Assembly (NCBI GenBank): GCA_944548615.1
Contig: OX155973.1
Location: 3,691,921 to 3,755,920, forward strand
Length of the DNA: 64,000 bases
Origin: Micropterix aruncella
Taxonomy: Eukaryota > Arthropoda > Insecta > Lepidoptera > Micropterigidae
Direction: 5' to 3'
Within the stretch, counting starts at the first letter, position 1. Each line of letters starts with the position of its first letter. Below are positions 11,285 to 21,691 of the stretch, in pieces. The translations under genes and the position numbers were made by a program. The notes under the pieces are model-generated. The model worked only from the letters and a program-made list of their open reading frames with translations, did not search any database and was not told the origin of the DNA.

Positions 11285-12396
11285 GGTGTCGACTACAACG
11301 GACGAACCCGTCACCCCAGGCCGGTATAACGATATAGATCGTTCTTTCAGACGTGGGATGAGCGTAGAAGACTTGGGGACAAGACAATCTACTGTCTAGT
11401 TCACCAGCAACCCGTTAGAGTCCAACGCCTTACGGCGATGCATCGGGAAAGGTACCCAGCGGGCAGTCTCACCCCTTAACTACCAGTTTTAGCAGGATAT
11501 CTCCGTCTGGAATTAACCTTCAGGATGGAAAACAACGCAGGATGTAGGCAAACATAGAATTCGGTTCCGGAAGCGTCTAAAAAACTTGCCCGCAACCTCA
11601 CCAGATTCAAAAGGGACTAAAGTCATAGCTACTCTGACAGGCCACTGTCCCCTAAACCAACACCTGTTTACCATAGGTGTGACAGACAGCCCTCTATGCA
11701 GAGGATGCATGGAGGAAGAAGAAACGCCACAGCATGTGCTCATGGAATGCAGGAGCGTGGCAGAGCAACGGGCAAGAATACTACAATCTCCAGCATCTGT
11801 CCCGGAGCAACCCAAACAGGCTGATAACCTTCTGGGACAGCCTGGGTTGGCTGGAGTAACATAAATAAAAACATGAGCCACGCACAATGGCCCAATCAAG
11901 AGGCCAAATGCGGGAAAAAGCCCAGTTAAACTAACTAACTAACCTTCAGGATACCTCCGTCCTCCCGACTGGTTACGGGTCCGAAGTTGCTTACGCAACC
12001 TCTATTTGTTGTATTACAGCGGTAATTCAGGTTGAATTTATCGCGGACCTGGGCGTTCTTTGCCCGTAGTGCCACACGGGATCGAGTGGCCCAAGGTCAT
12101 TTCAAGAGTGGCATGACAACAGGTCAACATCCACCCCCGCTGCTTAGGAAACAGTATATTTCCATAGTCTCCAGACCCCTTCAGAAATTAGTCAGAATGC
12201 ACAGCCGATTGGCTTCGCCGACCGGTGCGCAAACCGTACAGTGGCGCCGGGATGCGAAGCCACGGGAGTCTTACCCGGGGTAGCCTTCCACTCGAAAAGG
12301 CTTCTGAATAGGAGCTGAATCGTGTGTTGAGCCGATCCGAGAACAAAATGGATCCTGTGGCCCAAGCTGCACGAAACCGTTCACCACGTGATTTGT
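11285..12396 (-). mobile_element. Family R element R-1, split by a LINE
   Basis: GC-rich SINE-like repeat. In window orientation it starts GGTGTCGACTACAACGG and ends near AAGCTGCACGAAACC; the inferred RNA is on the minus strand. The interior keeps ACCGGTGCGCAAACCGT and CCACCCCCGCTGCTTAGG. Together with R-2 and R-4 it forms a subfamily whose RNA 5' end reads GGTTTCGTGCAGCTTGG instead of GGGAGCTAATGGGCCC. A 413-bp LINE interrupts it; without that, the element is about 690 bp. Confidence 0.85.
11527..11939 (+). mobile_element. LINE 3' fragment (I/R1-group-like) inserted in R-1
   Basis: Coding for VIATLTGHCPLNQHLFTIG and the knuckle CRGCMEEEETPQHVLMEC (C-x2-C-x8-H-x4-C), then a stop at about 11864 and a 3' UTR ending in (CTAA)n. 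Both sides carry TAACCTTCAGGAT (11514-11526, 11940-11952), a 13-bp target-site duplication of R sequence. The copy is therefore younger than R-1. It lacks RT and endonuclease. Confidence 0.92.
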
Positions 12397-12534
12397 CGGT
12401 TTTTCGATGGAACACAAAGGGGCGCGCAGTGTGCTAAGAGCGCCAGTGTGGATGGTTTGTGCTGAGACGCGCGCGAACACGAACTGAACCAGGTATGGAT
12501 ACAGTTACGGACGAATCGTGGAGTGAAAAATAAA
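12397..12534. other. Short GC-rich spacer
   Basis: Includes GCGCCAGTGTGGATGG and CGCGCGCGAAC, words also seen near 11210, which suggests repeat debris. Confidence 0.35.
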
Positions 12535-12755
12535 GGGGCGAACACACTATCGGACGCGTTCGCTGCCCCGCGGCTTATGGACAGTATGCACAGTCGTTTG
12601 GGACGTGGCTTGCCAGATCTCTATCGGACGTCCGAAGCCTCGAGGTCGCGTCCGCGACTGACGTCCGATAATGTGCACGGCTCAATAGAAATTCATTACA
12701 CAGATCGCGCCCATAAGCCGCGGCTGACGGACGCGTCTGATAGTGTGTTCGCCCC
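12535..12755. mobile_element. 221-bp MITE with long terminal inverted repeats
   Basis: GGGGCGAACACACTATC followed by a GACGCGT block and CCGCGGCTTATGG at the left is mirrored at the right by CCATAAGCCGCGG, ACGCGTC and GATAGTGTGTTCGCCCC. The arms are about 45 bp with small differences. I see no clear target duplication, so the superfamily is undecided. The ORFs over it are by-products of its palindromic structure. Confidence 0.85.
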
Positions 12756-12914
12756 GCCATACAATTAATCGAGGCGTTCAGGATACGAGAAATGTGTTGG
12801 AATCCTCAAAATTGGTCGTCACACTCCATTCTCTTCGCGTATTCTCAGCAGACTGACGCTGCAGCACTCCGGAAACATATTATGCGAGTTGGTACATGTT
12901 CGGAACGTGCGCGA

Positions 12915-12986
12915 GCTGCGTCCACACTGATGAAATGCTCTTTTCATGTTACTTTGCATGTTACCTTTCGTCAGTCTGTGCACAGC
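12915..12986. repeat. 72-bp palindromic repeat (copy 1)
   Basis: GCTGCGTCCACACTGATGAAA at the left is the approximate inverse of TTTCGTCAGTCTGTGCACAGC at the right, with TGCATGTTAC-type arms inside. A copy of exactly the same length is at 60483-60554. Similarity continues about 25 bases to the left (GGTACATG), so the true element may be longer. Confidence 0.8.
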
Positions 12987-13584
12987 ATAATAATACCCCG
13001 TATGGACAGCGCCTTTAGTCATTCATCTCTCGCAGGATTTATAATCACTTTAATCACTATAGATTTATAGATCACTTTAATCACTATAATCACTATAGAT
13101 TTATAATCACCTTCCTGAATCAATCAATCAAGGCTATCAACACAATTACAACATTTCAAAAATCTTTTACGTCTTGGTCCATATATTTCCGACTAATGGC
13201 GTCAAATTCAAATATGAAACAAATTGAGCTACGTCTTTTTCAACAAAGACGCCAATGTACAACGCTACAATAACTATACTTATAATCTACTATACTTTTT
13301 TACCGATCATATATATTTTTTTAAATTCTAATCTCCGAAAGTTAACAATAGGCTTTGGCATTCTGACCTTGTTATTCTTAACGTTAAATCATGGGCTATG
13401 CAATGTTATCTTTTATAGTAGGTTTGTGTCTGAATGAGGTATGAGGCTGAAGGCCGTTTATTTCGGTTGCTACGCCCAATACTGATGCGTTGAGTGTTCC
13501 TATTGAATCCGCTACTAAATGTAGGAATAGGTCACTTTTTTTTAAGCGATCGGATTTCGTAGCAGTGTCCTGGACGACATAACG
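12987..13584. other. No gene recognised
   Basis: A short local repeat of ATCACTTTAATCACTATAG at 13040-13110 is the only structure. ORFs here carry no known motif. Confidence 0.5.
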
Positions 13585-13720
13585 AGTAGACTGACAACGG
13601 CAGATCCTGAACAACGGCGGTTGCAACACGTCGAAACGTCGGGTGTTACGAAAGTCACGCGGTAAATTCGTTTTTATCCTATTTATGATGTTAAACAACC
13701 GTGATAGTCTTCGACTTCAT
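13585..13720 (+). repeat. Family T module
   Basis: GCAACACGTCGAAACGTCGG, GTCACGCGGTAAATTCG and TATCCTATTTATGATG match the T consensus seen at 10142, 41107 and 59040. Confidence 0.75.
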
Positions 13721-13792
13721 ACACAAAAGAGCCTTTAATAATTCATTGCAGTCTTTTTTAGATTTATTTAAAAGACAAGTTACAACCACTCT

Positions 13793-14190
13793 AAGGCTCG
13801 TGAGGCCCTATCGCTAAATAGGAACAAACTACGCATACTGGTGAGGGCGCTCACGGGGCATTGTGGCCTGAACAAACACATGTTTAACCTCAAGCTCAGA
13901 GACACTAAAATGTGCAGGTTATGCCAAGGGGCAGAGGAAACTCCCCTACACCTCATGTGCGAGTGTGGCCCGCTAATGCGTAAAAGATACACCCACTTGG
14001 TCATTACCTTCAACCTGAGGAGGTAAAACAATCTGGCGCCAAAAGCCTGTTGCGGTTCTTAAATGACACGAGGCTTAGCGCAGAACTGTAGTAGGTGGCG
14101 AACTTAATAGATCAAGCGATGGTCCCAGTGTTACAAGGCTCATAAAGACCTTAGAAAAGCCCCACACAACAAATAAAAAATAATATAAAA
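13793..14190 (+). mobile_element. LOA/R1-group-like LINE, 5'-truncated 3' end
   Basis: Translates as RILVRALTGHCGLNKHMFNL, then CRLCQGAEETPLHLMCECG (C-x2-C-x8-H-x4-C) and the C-terminal LSAEL, the same family as the large copy at 33825-36533. One frame change lies near 14005. Flanked by TACAACCACTCT at 13781-13792 and 14191-14202 (12-bp TSD), ending in an A-rich tail. Confidence 0.93.
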
Positions 14191-14202
14191 TACAACCACT
14201 CT

Positions 14203-15309
14203 TCGAAACGCAGGGTAAGGTACGTCGGTCGTAGATAAGTTTATTTTATCTACTTTATTGTTTATTGTACTGATACTATCGTATTTTTTGAGAAGTATAT
14301 ACAACTCTACGTATAAAATAAACTATAATGTCAAGTCGATATAAAGTATTTTTGGGAAAAGATAAAATTAACTGGAAACCTCTTAACGAGATCTAATTAC
14401 TGGTCCATTAAATTGGAATAAAAGAAACCTTTAAAAATGTAAAAAAAACGTTTTTCTAATTTAATGTGGAAATATTTCATAACAAAAATCCCTTTTCCTG
14501 AAAAGGTACGGAAACCTCAGCGCGCTAGTCAAATTCGCACATGTGATTTTATTTTATTTATTATTACTTATATTGTATTTTTCTGTATAAACACCCCTTT
14601 TACTTTTATCAATATGCTGTTTTTTAATGAAAAAAATATTGGTTTTTTTAGTTTTTTTTAAAAATATGTTTTTATGACAATGTCTAATTTGTGACAGACA
14701 ACGAATTTCTAAAATCAAAAAACGTAGAACGCATAAGGGGCCGTCCTTATATTACGTAACCACCGAGCGGGAGGGGCGAGTGGGGGGGGGGGGGGTTGGA
14801 GCTGAGCTATATCCAAAGAACCAGACTTTCTTTTGTTTAAGAATAAAAATGCACATTTTTAAATGCATTCTTAAATATGTTTTTCTCTTTAATACTGTAT
14901 TTACAGCCACTGCTGTCTGAAGATTGATATCTGTAAAATAAACCAAAGAGTTTGAGATTTTGTAATTATTTTGAATGAATAAAGTACAGTTTTAAAAGCA
15001 GTCTAAAATGTTTTTTTTTCCGCTTACAAACGCTAGGTTTACGATTCTTCACATTTTCCGCAAATTCGGTTGATTTTGTAATCTTGGGGTGGGGGGGGGG
15101 GGGCATATACAAAGTTATTAACCGCTCGAAAGCTAGCCTTCGCGCGAAAAAACTGCCCCGCAACTTTTTGGTTGATTTTGTACATAAATAAAGACAATAT
15201 CGTTTTTTCATGAATTCCTTCTTATTACTTAGTAATTAATCTTATTAGTCGTGTATTATATATATTTATATAATATACTATCTGTTGCTTGCGACTTCGC
15301 TTCGCGTAA
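14203..15309. other. Gene-poor AT-rich stretch with two poly-G tracts
   Basis: Runs of 14 G (14782-14795) and 13 G (15091-15103). GGGGCCGTCCTTATATTACG at 14738 resembles the terminus of insect DNA-transposon relics, but I find no second end. No ORF with a motif. Confidence 0.5.
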
Positions 15310-15597
15310 AGTTTCGAAATTTTGGTTGTAATTTGTCATATACAAGCTACACGAATAATATTTAAATTTCGCCATACATTTTAATTAAATATTAACACCA
15401 TCTGTAGGCGCTTAGCCCAGCTTTGATCTAAGCTGAGAAACGAACCGCAACGCCCGAGGCGGTTGCGCGCGAACCCGTTCGTGCGCCGGCCGAGAAAGGA
15501 CGCTCATCGATTTTATTTATGAAATTAATATTCAGATTAAATCAGTCTTTGGCTCCTTGCCGGGAACGTCTTGGGGTGACACAACCGATTTTTTTCT
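15310..15597 (-). mobile_element. Family S repeat (S2), left half
   Basis: Carries, in reverse, the S landmarks TTTAAATTTCGCC, TTAATTAAATATTAAC, GAAACGAACCGC and CTTGGGGTGACACAACCGAT. It stops at the ATACAAGC box, so the other half is missing. Confidence 0.7.
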
Positions 15598-15887
15598 CCT
15601 ATTCATTTCAGAAACTTTCTCCTATTCATTGTAACGCTCGTAGCAGAACCGGAATTGAACTAAATATGTCAGCCTTGAGTCACATCGATACGTTATCAAA
15701 AATCGTGAACAGATATAAATCTTCGCAGAAAGATCCGCGCGGCCGCTATCAGTCGATCGTCTCGGGCGTCTCGAAGCTAACTAAACAATTGACAATCCAC
15801 AATGAGAGGTTCACTAAATATTGCGGTGACCATGTGTCCGAAGTAAAGGCGCGCCAAAATTTAATCAAAAGCGCGCCAAAATTATAG
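15519..15887 (+). CDS. Unrecognised 122-codon ORF
   Basis: Open from an ATG at 15519. The first third overlaps the end of repeat S2, so the ATG is probably not real. The downstream part (from MSALSHIDTLSKIVNRYK on) is rich in charged residues and uses more GC than its surroundings. I recognise no domain, signal peptide or membrane segment. It could be a leftover exon or a gag-like fragment; chance is also possible. It ends at the border of the CR1-like LINE. Confidence 0.25.
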   Translation: MKLIFRLNQSLAPCRERLGVTQPIFFSYSFQKLSPIHCNARSRTGIELNMSALSHIDTLSKIVNRYKSSQKDPRGRYQSIVSGVSKLTKQLTIHNERFTKYCGDHVSEVKARQNLIKSAPKL

Positions 15888-16505
15888 AATAGTATAACTT
15901 TATTGTGCTATTAAAACATTACTTAATGAATATTACACTGGTTTTATAAAAAAAACACAACTTATGCACAAATGGCGGACTTATCGCTATAGCGATATCT
16001 TACAGTCAACCATTTGATAAACTAATTCCTAATTGACACCGTACAATACGCTCAGAAGTAGTAAAGTTAAATTTAAAATAAACTTATTGAAATATATGTC
16101 AATAACTTATGCTAAGGTTGCCCAGGGATGGATAAGTTTTCCCAGGAATGCTAAGGTTGCCCAGGGGTGTAAAAATAAATGTTATTTCAACAACTTTTTG
16201 AAAGTGTGCAACGGAGGTTCATGCCTGATAGAGTTAGGGAGCTGATTCCATAAACGAGCAGAATGGACCGTAAAAGAGGGCGTGTAAACAGAAGAATGAT
16301 GTATCGGAATGGCGAGTGTGTTATCCCGGCTTGGTCGAAGCGGAAGACCGTGGTTTCCCAAAGGGTGGAAATTCTCATTGAGATAGGATGGCGAAGGCGA
16401 GGCTATTGAGTATGTTGTAGAGTAGGACAGCGTATGCAAATTTCTTCGATCGCGAATAGGAAGCCAATGAAGTTGCTCACGAAAGCAGCTAACGTGGTCG
16501 AACTT
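15886..16505 (-). mobile_element. CR1/L2-like LINE, 5'-truncated 3' end (copy 2)
   Basis: Minus strand: a worn LHWLPIRDR segment, PSYLNENFHPLGNHGLPLR and SARLWNQLPNSIRHEP, then FKKLLK. The 3' UTR ends in the same AATAAAG signal and TTCTAT tail as copy 1. Two frame changes and a small internal duplication of GCTAAGGTTGCCCAGG (about 16112 and 16150) separate it from copy 1. Its 5' end abuts R-2. Confidence 0.88.
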
Positions 16506-16508
16506 TTG

Positions 16509-17598
16509 CGGGTTACATGCGCCTCCAGGTTGAACGAGGCACCGGGAAAGGTAACCATCGGGCAGCCTCGGCCCCTAACTACGAGTTTTGGTAGGATATC
16601 TCCGTCTGGAGTTAACCTTCAGGTTAACTCCATCCTCCCGACTGGTTACGGGTCCAAAGTCGCTTACGCGCCCTCTACCTTGTTGTATTACAGCGGTAAC
16701 TGAAATTTATTTTATTTTTATTTTTTATTTACATATACATATACATTTCAATCTATTTTGGTTGGCCTTATTAATTTCAACGTACTTCTTATTGTTTTCG
16801 GATATAACTACTTGCCAGGCATCCATCATCGTTGTTTTAAAGATTTCCATTTTATCTTCCACAATTTTCTCCAAAATTTTTGTGCATTTTAAGAGTAATT
16901 TTGAATCGAAATTCTCATTACCTGATATATCACTATCGGATGGTTGCGTATCTCTGGATGATTGAGTATTTTTTCTGGGAATATTTGCACACCGGACAAT
17001 GCCACAATTCCTTATTTTTGGCAGCCAGTTTACGGAATTTAGTGATAGAGAAACCACCGCAGCTGTAGTGAAAGAATCCTGTGCATACGATGCATTGTAT
17101 ACACTCCGCTGGTATAATCACGTCGGTGCATTTCTTGCATTTTGAGGCCATATTTGTGATCTCGCGGGTAATAGACAGTGCCAAATGGTTTCAAACCTTA
17201 AGTGTTGTGTTTGTGCTGTGCGGCGTTGCGCTCCGACCATTACAGCTCCGCTCACTCCAGGGGCAGGCGTATATGACTCCAGACACAGTTTGGCCGTTCG
17301 GCAGATCCCCAAGGTTAGATGTGTATGTCCTCCACTAAGCTGAGTACTCTAAGAATATATCGGTTCGAAAAAGTGATAAATACAAATAGATAATTTAAAT
17401 TAAGATTTTAAGATCGCGGCGAAAAAAAAATGACACAACCGTAGGTAGGTGATTTTATTGCGGACCTGGGCTGGGCGTTCTTTGCCACACGGGATCGAGT
17501 GGCCCAAGAACATTTCAAGAGTGGCATGACAACAGGTCAACATCCACCCCCGCTGCTTAGGAGACAGTATATTACCATAGTCTCCAGACTCCTTCAGC
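16509..17598 (-). mobile_element. Family R element R-2, fragment split by a LINE ORF1 piece
   Basis: Two R segments in the same order as in R-1: 16509-16701 (GATATCTCCGTCTGGAGTTA, CGACTGGTTACGGGTCC) and 17453-17598 (TTGCGGACCTGGG, CCACCCCCGCTGCTTAGG). Both RNA ends are missing. The gap is filled by the insertion at 16702-17452. Confidence 0.85.
16702..17452 (-). mobile_element. 5' end of a LINE with PHD-type ORF1, 3'-truncated, inside R-2
   Basis: On the minus strand a 5' leader (17452 to 17152) is followed by an ORF starting at 17151. MASKCKKC opens a C4HC3 PHD-like finger: CKKC, CIVC, H in FFHYSC, and HCPVC. A frameshift near 16990 leads into an acidic/Ser-rich and then coiled-coil-like stretch (KCTKILEKIVEDKMEIFK). 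PHD-bearing ORF1 proteins are known from CR1/jockey-type insect LINEs. The copy breaks off after about 130 codons and ends in an A-rich tail. Possible TSD words (TGAAATTTATT / TGATTTTATT) flank it. Having the 5' end and lacking the 3' end is the reverse of the usual truncation. Confidence 0.7.
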
Positions 17599-17639
17599 TG
17601 TATATTTACATACACACACAAGTGCAGACACACATTTAT

Positions 17640-17712
17640 TAGAATGTTCTTTGAAGCAATTCCATTACAGTCTTTACACGACCTACATCGTCAAGGAGAC
17701 ATTTTTTGACAT
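17640..17712 (-). mobile_element. Short LINE 3' piece
   Basis: CGACCTACATCGTCAAGGAG and neighbours match the minus-strand LINE tail at about 6725-6770. Confidence 0.45.
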
Positions 17713-17814
17713 GGGTCCTGACTTGACTCTTCTAAGGTATTTTTTTTTTTTGGGACGATGGAAAACAATTGTCTCTGGGCAAAGGTTGTATGTACTTGAG
17801 GAATTACAATTGCA

Positions 17815-18655
17815 TCTGATGTATGATTACTCCATCGCTGGATGTGTGCTTCCCAGAGTTACTGAAGTCAAGGACTTGGGAGTTTTTTTTGACCCCAAGT
17901 TAAACTTCAAGGAACATATTAGACAACTATCTACAACTTCTTTCAAGCTTCTAGGGTTTGTGATACGGCAATCCAAGCACTTCAATAATATTCGGGTTAT
18001 GCGCACGTTGTACAACTCGATTATTAGAAGTCGCATGGAAACGAATGCAGCTATTTGGAATCCACATGAAGATACTTATACCCTCATGCTGGAAAAGGTA
18101 CAGAAGTGTTTTTTGAGATTTCTGTACTTCAAGCAGTACGGATATTATCCATTTTTGTATCCGACTGCATTTATCACAGGCATGGTTGGCTATAATTCTC
18201 TCTGTCTCAGAAGAGAAATGCTGACTATGTCCTATATTTTCAATCTAATTCGTGGTAAAACTGATAACCCTAGCTTACTAGCCAAGGTGGATCTATTCAT
18301 ACCAAATAATTATCTCCGTGCTCGATCGCACCATCTTTTCGCGGAGCCGTTCTCGCGCACTAACCTTACGAGGTGGAACTTGTTGGCGCGTGCTTTGCGG
18401 CGCTTAAATGAAATTCACTCGATGGCACCAGATTTTGATATTTTTACCGCCAACCCTCACTTGTTTAAATTGCAAGCTATTAATTATTTATTCTTACATG
18501 ATAGCTAGTATTATAAGTGTCATTCTATTTGTATAGTTATGGTAATATCTTTATTAATTTTACTTCTCAATGCCTTGGTTTTACTGTTATGTTGATTAGT
18601 AATAAGTGAATAAACACAATAAATAAATAAAAATAAATAAAAAAATAAATAATAA
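17815..18655 (+). mobile_element. LINE K (jockey/CR1-like), 5'-truncated copy K1
   Basis: An open frame to the stop at 18508 covers the end of a LINE reverse transcriptase: VKDLGVFFDPKLNFKEHI, then SFKLLGFVIRQSKHF, AAIWNPHEDTY, KCFLRFLYFKQYGYYP and the C-terminal RTNLTRWNLLARALRR. The catalytic YADD lies upstream and is absent; sequence before 17815 no longer matches K2. The 3' UTR ends in an (AAATA)n tail at 18615-18655. The window has two more copies, K2 (22690-23735, -) and K3 (53208-55500, -). Of the three, K2 is the longest and cleanest. Confidence 0.88.
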
Positions 18656-18935
18656 AATAACAAATGCAAATGGATGATTATTGATAACAACTATTTTTAA
18701 TGTGGTCTTCTAGTTCTATTTTATAATTATATCATCTATACGCCTATCTATATATTGCCATCTATACGCAACGAGTAGATGATTACTCTGCTCTTCTCCT
18801 CTTCTCAAACTTTGGTTAATAATCTCTTATGTTCAGTAGTCTAATAGATGGCATTTCAAACTCACTGGTACAGTATCTCAAAACAAAATTATAATATAAC
18901 AAACGAATTTTAAATCATAGCTCTTACTATAAATA
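18656..18935. other. No feature seen
   Basis: AT-rich spacer without ORF or repeat signature. Confidence 0.45.
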
Positions 18936-19555
18936 AAATACAAACGGAGCTGCCATGGAATTCACCGACCCCAGACCGAAGTCGGGCCCATCATATAGTG
19001 TTATTACACTTCTGGGGGGTAAGCAGTGGATTCCGGACTGTTTCGTACTTAGCCTAAACCGTTCTAGCGTGGCAACATTACATCGAGCGATGCCGCTGAA
19101 CGCAACCAACGAGTGAAGGGAAGACGGGTCGAACGCCGCCACTAAAAACGTCAGATTACCATACGATCGGAGCGGACGGTCGATATCGTCGCCACTGCAA
19201 TGCCTGCTTGTATAAATTATATATTTCGCTCGCGTGTACTTTGTATTGTACGAAATAAATCTGTGCCACCACGAACAAGGCGTTTACCTGGAATCCTGCA
19301 ATCCTGCACCAGCGACATTTAGAGGTTGTCCGAGGAGACCGCACCTCATTACATGGTCCTTCGAGCCGGATTGCAGGATTCCAGTACTTAAGTACACTGC
19401 AGGAGCGCAGAAAATGGAACCGAGAAATGCCAGACATAAAAGTCGGTGATATGGTCCTTGTAAAGGAAGACAATCTCCCACCTCTCCAGTGGCGTTTAGC
19501 CAGGGTGGTTGAGGTATACCATGGCTGTGGTAGGTTTAGGACAGCTGTCTTAGTT
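18936..19555 (+). mobile_element. BEL/Pao LTR retrotransposon remnant, internally deleted
   Basis: TATAAATTATAT (19211) and GAAATAAAT (19250) look like the promoter and poly(A) signal of an LTR. After it, TGGTCCTTCGAGCCGGA (19353-19369) is the leader motif found at the start of BEL/gypsy coding regions. It is joined directly to the end of a BEL/Pao pol: FQYLSTLQERRKWNRE, IKVGDMVLVKEDNLPPLQW and RLARVVEVYHG, the conserved C-terminus after the integrase. Everything between is deleted. A 13-bp inverted pair, CTGGAATCCTGCA (19288-19300) and TGCAGGATTCCAG (19372-19384), brackets the leader. The first ~200 bases (18936-19150) may be a separate element. Confidence 0.7.
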
Positions 19556-19670
19556 TATTATTATTATTTATTATTAGTATTTAGTATTTATTTTATTATA
19601 TAGTATATATTTTATTAGTATTTATTTATGTTTATTATTTATTATTATTTAGTAATATTATTTACCTAAA
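19556..19670. repeat. TTA-rich low-complexity tract
   Basis: Irregular TTATTATTTATTAGTATTTA repeats. Confidence 0.85.
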
Positions 19671-19674
19671 GATG

Positions 19675-20500
19675 TCAATTTTAGTTTGGTATACAGGTTT
19701 CAATGCATAATAATTAGGCGCTAATGTTCAAATAGATTAATATATATCATTCTGATTTTCACGTATTATTTGTTTGATTTAATCAGCCTATGGAGAAATG
19801 CGATAGATGGCTCTAATAATCTAGTGTTATTATTGTTAGCAATGGTTAAATAGTTGGTGTTTATATATAATAAATCAGTCCTTTATATAAAACCATTCAT
19901 ATCAGTGCTATGTATACCTCAGCATCACACAGCTTTCTTCACCTATTCTTTTTCTGTATATGCCGCAAGATTATGGAATAACCTGCCTTCCAATATACGG
20001 GATACCGTTAGTTCGAGTGCGTTTCGCTCCCGGCTGAAGCTATATCTGCTGTCAAAATAATATAAGCTTATCCTATTATGCACTTTATGTATTATATGTA
20101 TGTGTATTGTGTATGTATGTGTATGTATGCGTATGTATATGTATTCTTTGAAGTCAATGAAAAATTTAAAAATGTTTACGTGTTTAAAAATGTTTAAAAA
20201 TGTTTTAAAAAATGTATAAAAAAAAATGTTTAAAATTTTAAAACGTAATTACTACCGGCTGGTTGGCTGGAGGATATTGCCGTTTATGGCAATACGCCCG
20301 CCATTTGTACCTGTTGTGGTCAATAAAGAGTTTTATTATTATTATTATTATTATTATAGATGGCAAAATAAATTGCTATTAGTTGTGCCGCCCAATGCTA
20401 TCAGCTCTACCTGCATGTCGCCAGCGCAGAAGGGTTACCAAAACTTACTATGGCATTCAGCGATCGAATACCCTATATAACAATTCAGTAGAATTGTGCG
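19675..20500 (+). repeat. Family U repeat (U1), split by a LINE
   Basis: AAAGATGTCAATTTTAG, GGTATACAGGTTTCAAT, CGATAGATGGCTCTAATAAT on the left of the LINE, and AAATAAATTGCTATTAG, CTGCATGTCGCCAGCGCAG, ACTATGGCATT on the right, match U2 at 49290-50500 in the same order. Confidence 0.75.
19855..20356 (+). mobile_element. CR1/L2-like LINE 3' end inserted in U1
   Basis: C-terminal YSFSVYAARLWNNLPSNIRD and FRSRLKLYLLSK, stop at 20060. The 3' UTR ends CAATAAAGAG plus (TTA)n at 20336-20356. Flanks ATGGTTAAATA and ATGGCAAAATA look like a decayed TSD. Confidence 0.8.
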
Positions 20501-20752
20501 GAAAATGGAAAAAATGGTCACCCTCGTTGTTCAACAACTCGGCGCGGTGCGCTTACTCAGAATACATAAGAGCGGTTATCACGAAGTTTGTCTCTGATAA
20601 CATCGAAATGACAGACAGAAAAGACAACGCCAGTTCTTCTTGTTGCTTTTATCTAAGATCTACTACGAACTGATTTTTAGCAAGGATATCAAAGGCTCGG
20701 GGACTTTCTTAAACATTTATCTCATATTTTAATGTTCGGAAAGCAGGCACCG

Positions 20753-21365
20753 TATTAATAATAAAACTCTTTATTCTTAAGAAAAGGCGAGCTTATTGCC
20801 TGCAGGCAATATTTTAGAGCTAACCTATACTATTGTATGAACATTATTTGCGAGTAGGCTACATAACTTAACCTATATAAAGAGTATGACAAATAAAATA
20901 AAAGAGGATAGAAAGAAATATATACTTTATTCTTTGTGGGCACAGATTTGCCACATCAAAATAATCTAACACCTATAAGGACGCTAAAGTTTAAAAAGGA
21001 GGAGAATGGGAGGGGAAAGAGAATTTATCTGGAAGATTTCAAATGCTCTCTGTTTTTAAAAGTTGTTATGCTTGGCGCGGTTCTCACATTTTTCGGCAAA
21101 GCATTCCAAAGACGGGCTCCATGCACGGTGAAAGAGAATGAGAAGAAGTCACTGCTGTGACTAGGGATAGAGAGTAGCAGGTTGTCTTTTGATCTCAGAG
21201 GGCGTCCATGAGCCGATAGTGCAGTAAATGGGAGCGACGCCATCCAAGATCTTGAAAAGTATACAGAGAACTCGCATGTCTCTTTTATCCCGGGTCGACA
21301 GCCAGTGAAGCTTCTCTAGTTTTGTTTGTACGCGTTTGTACGGAACCCTAAAATTAAACACTTTC
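20753..21365 (-). mobile_element. CR1/L2-like LINE 3' end
   Basis: Minus strand: KLEKLHWLSTRDKRDMRVL, then after a frame change LSAHGRPLRSKDNLLLS, FTVHGARLWNALPKNVR and SITTFK. The tail at 20753-20775 is AATAAAGAGTTTTATTA. A related copy is at 51770-51985 on the plus strand. Confidence 0.82.
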
Positions 21366-21691
21366 AGAAAAGCATATCGAAAGAATGAAAGTGAATAAAG
21401 TGTTTGGCATACCGGATAGTTTAATTAGGTTAACAATAATTTTATGATTATCTTTTATTTATGTATGTGCATTAGCGGCAGTTAATCATCGCGGGAGATG
21501 GTCGCTGATGCTACATCTTCTCGCCCGTGGCACTTTCGGAATATATTTACTAACTATTAATTAGCATTTAGTTCCGAAAGACGCGCCTCGTCCCCGCCAG
21601 CCGAAAATTCGCCAATTGATTCTGATATCTTAATAAAAAAAACGATTTACGGATTTAATATTAAAAATCCGTTTTTGTTTGTGATAATCGA

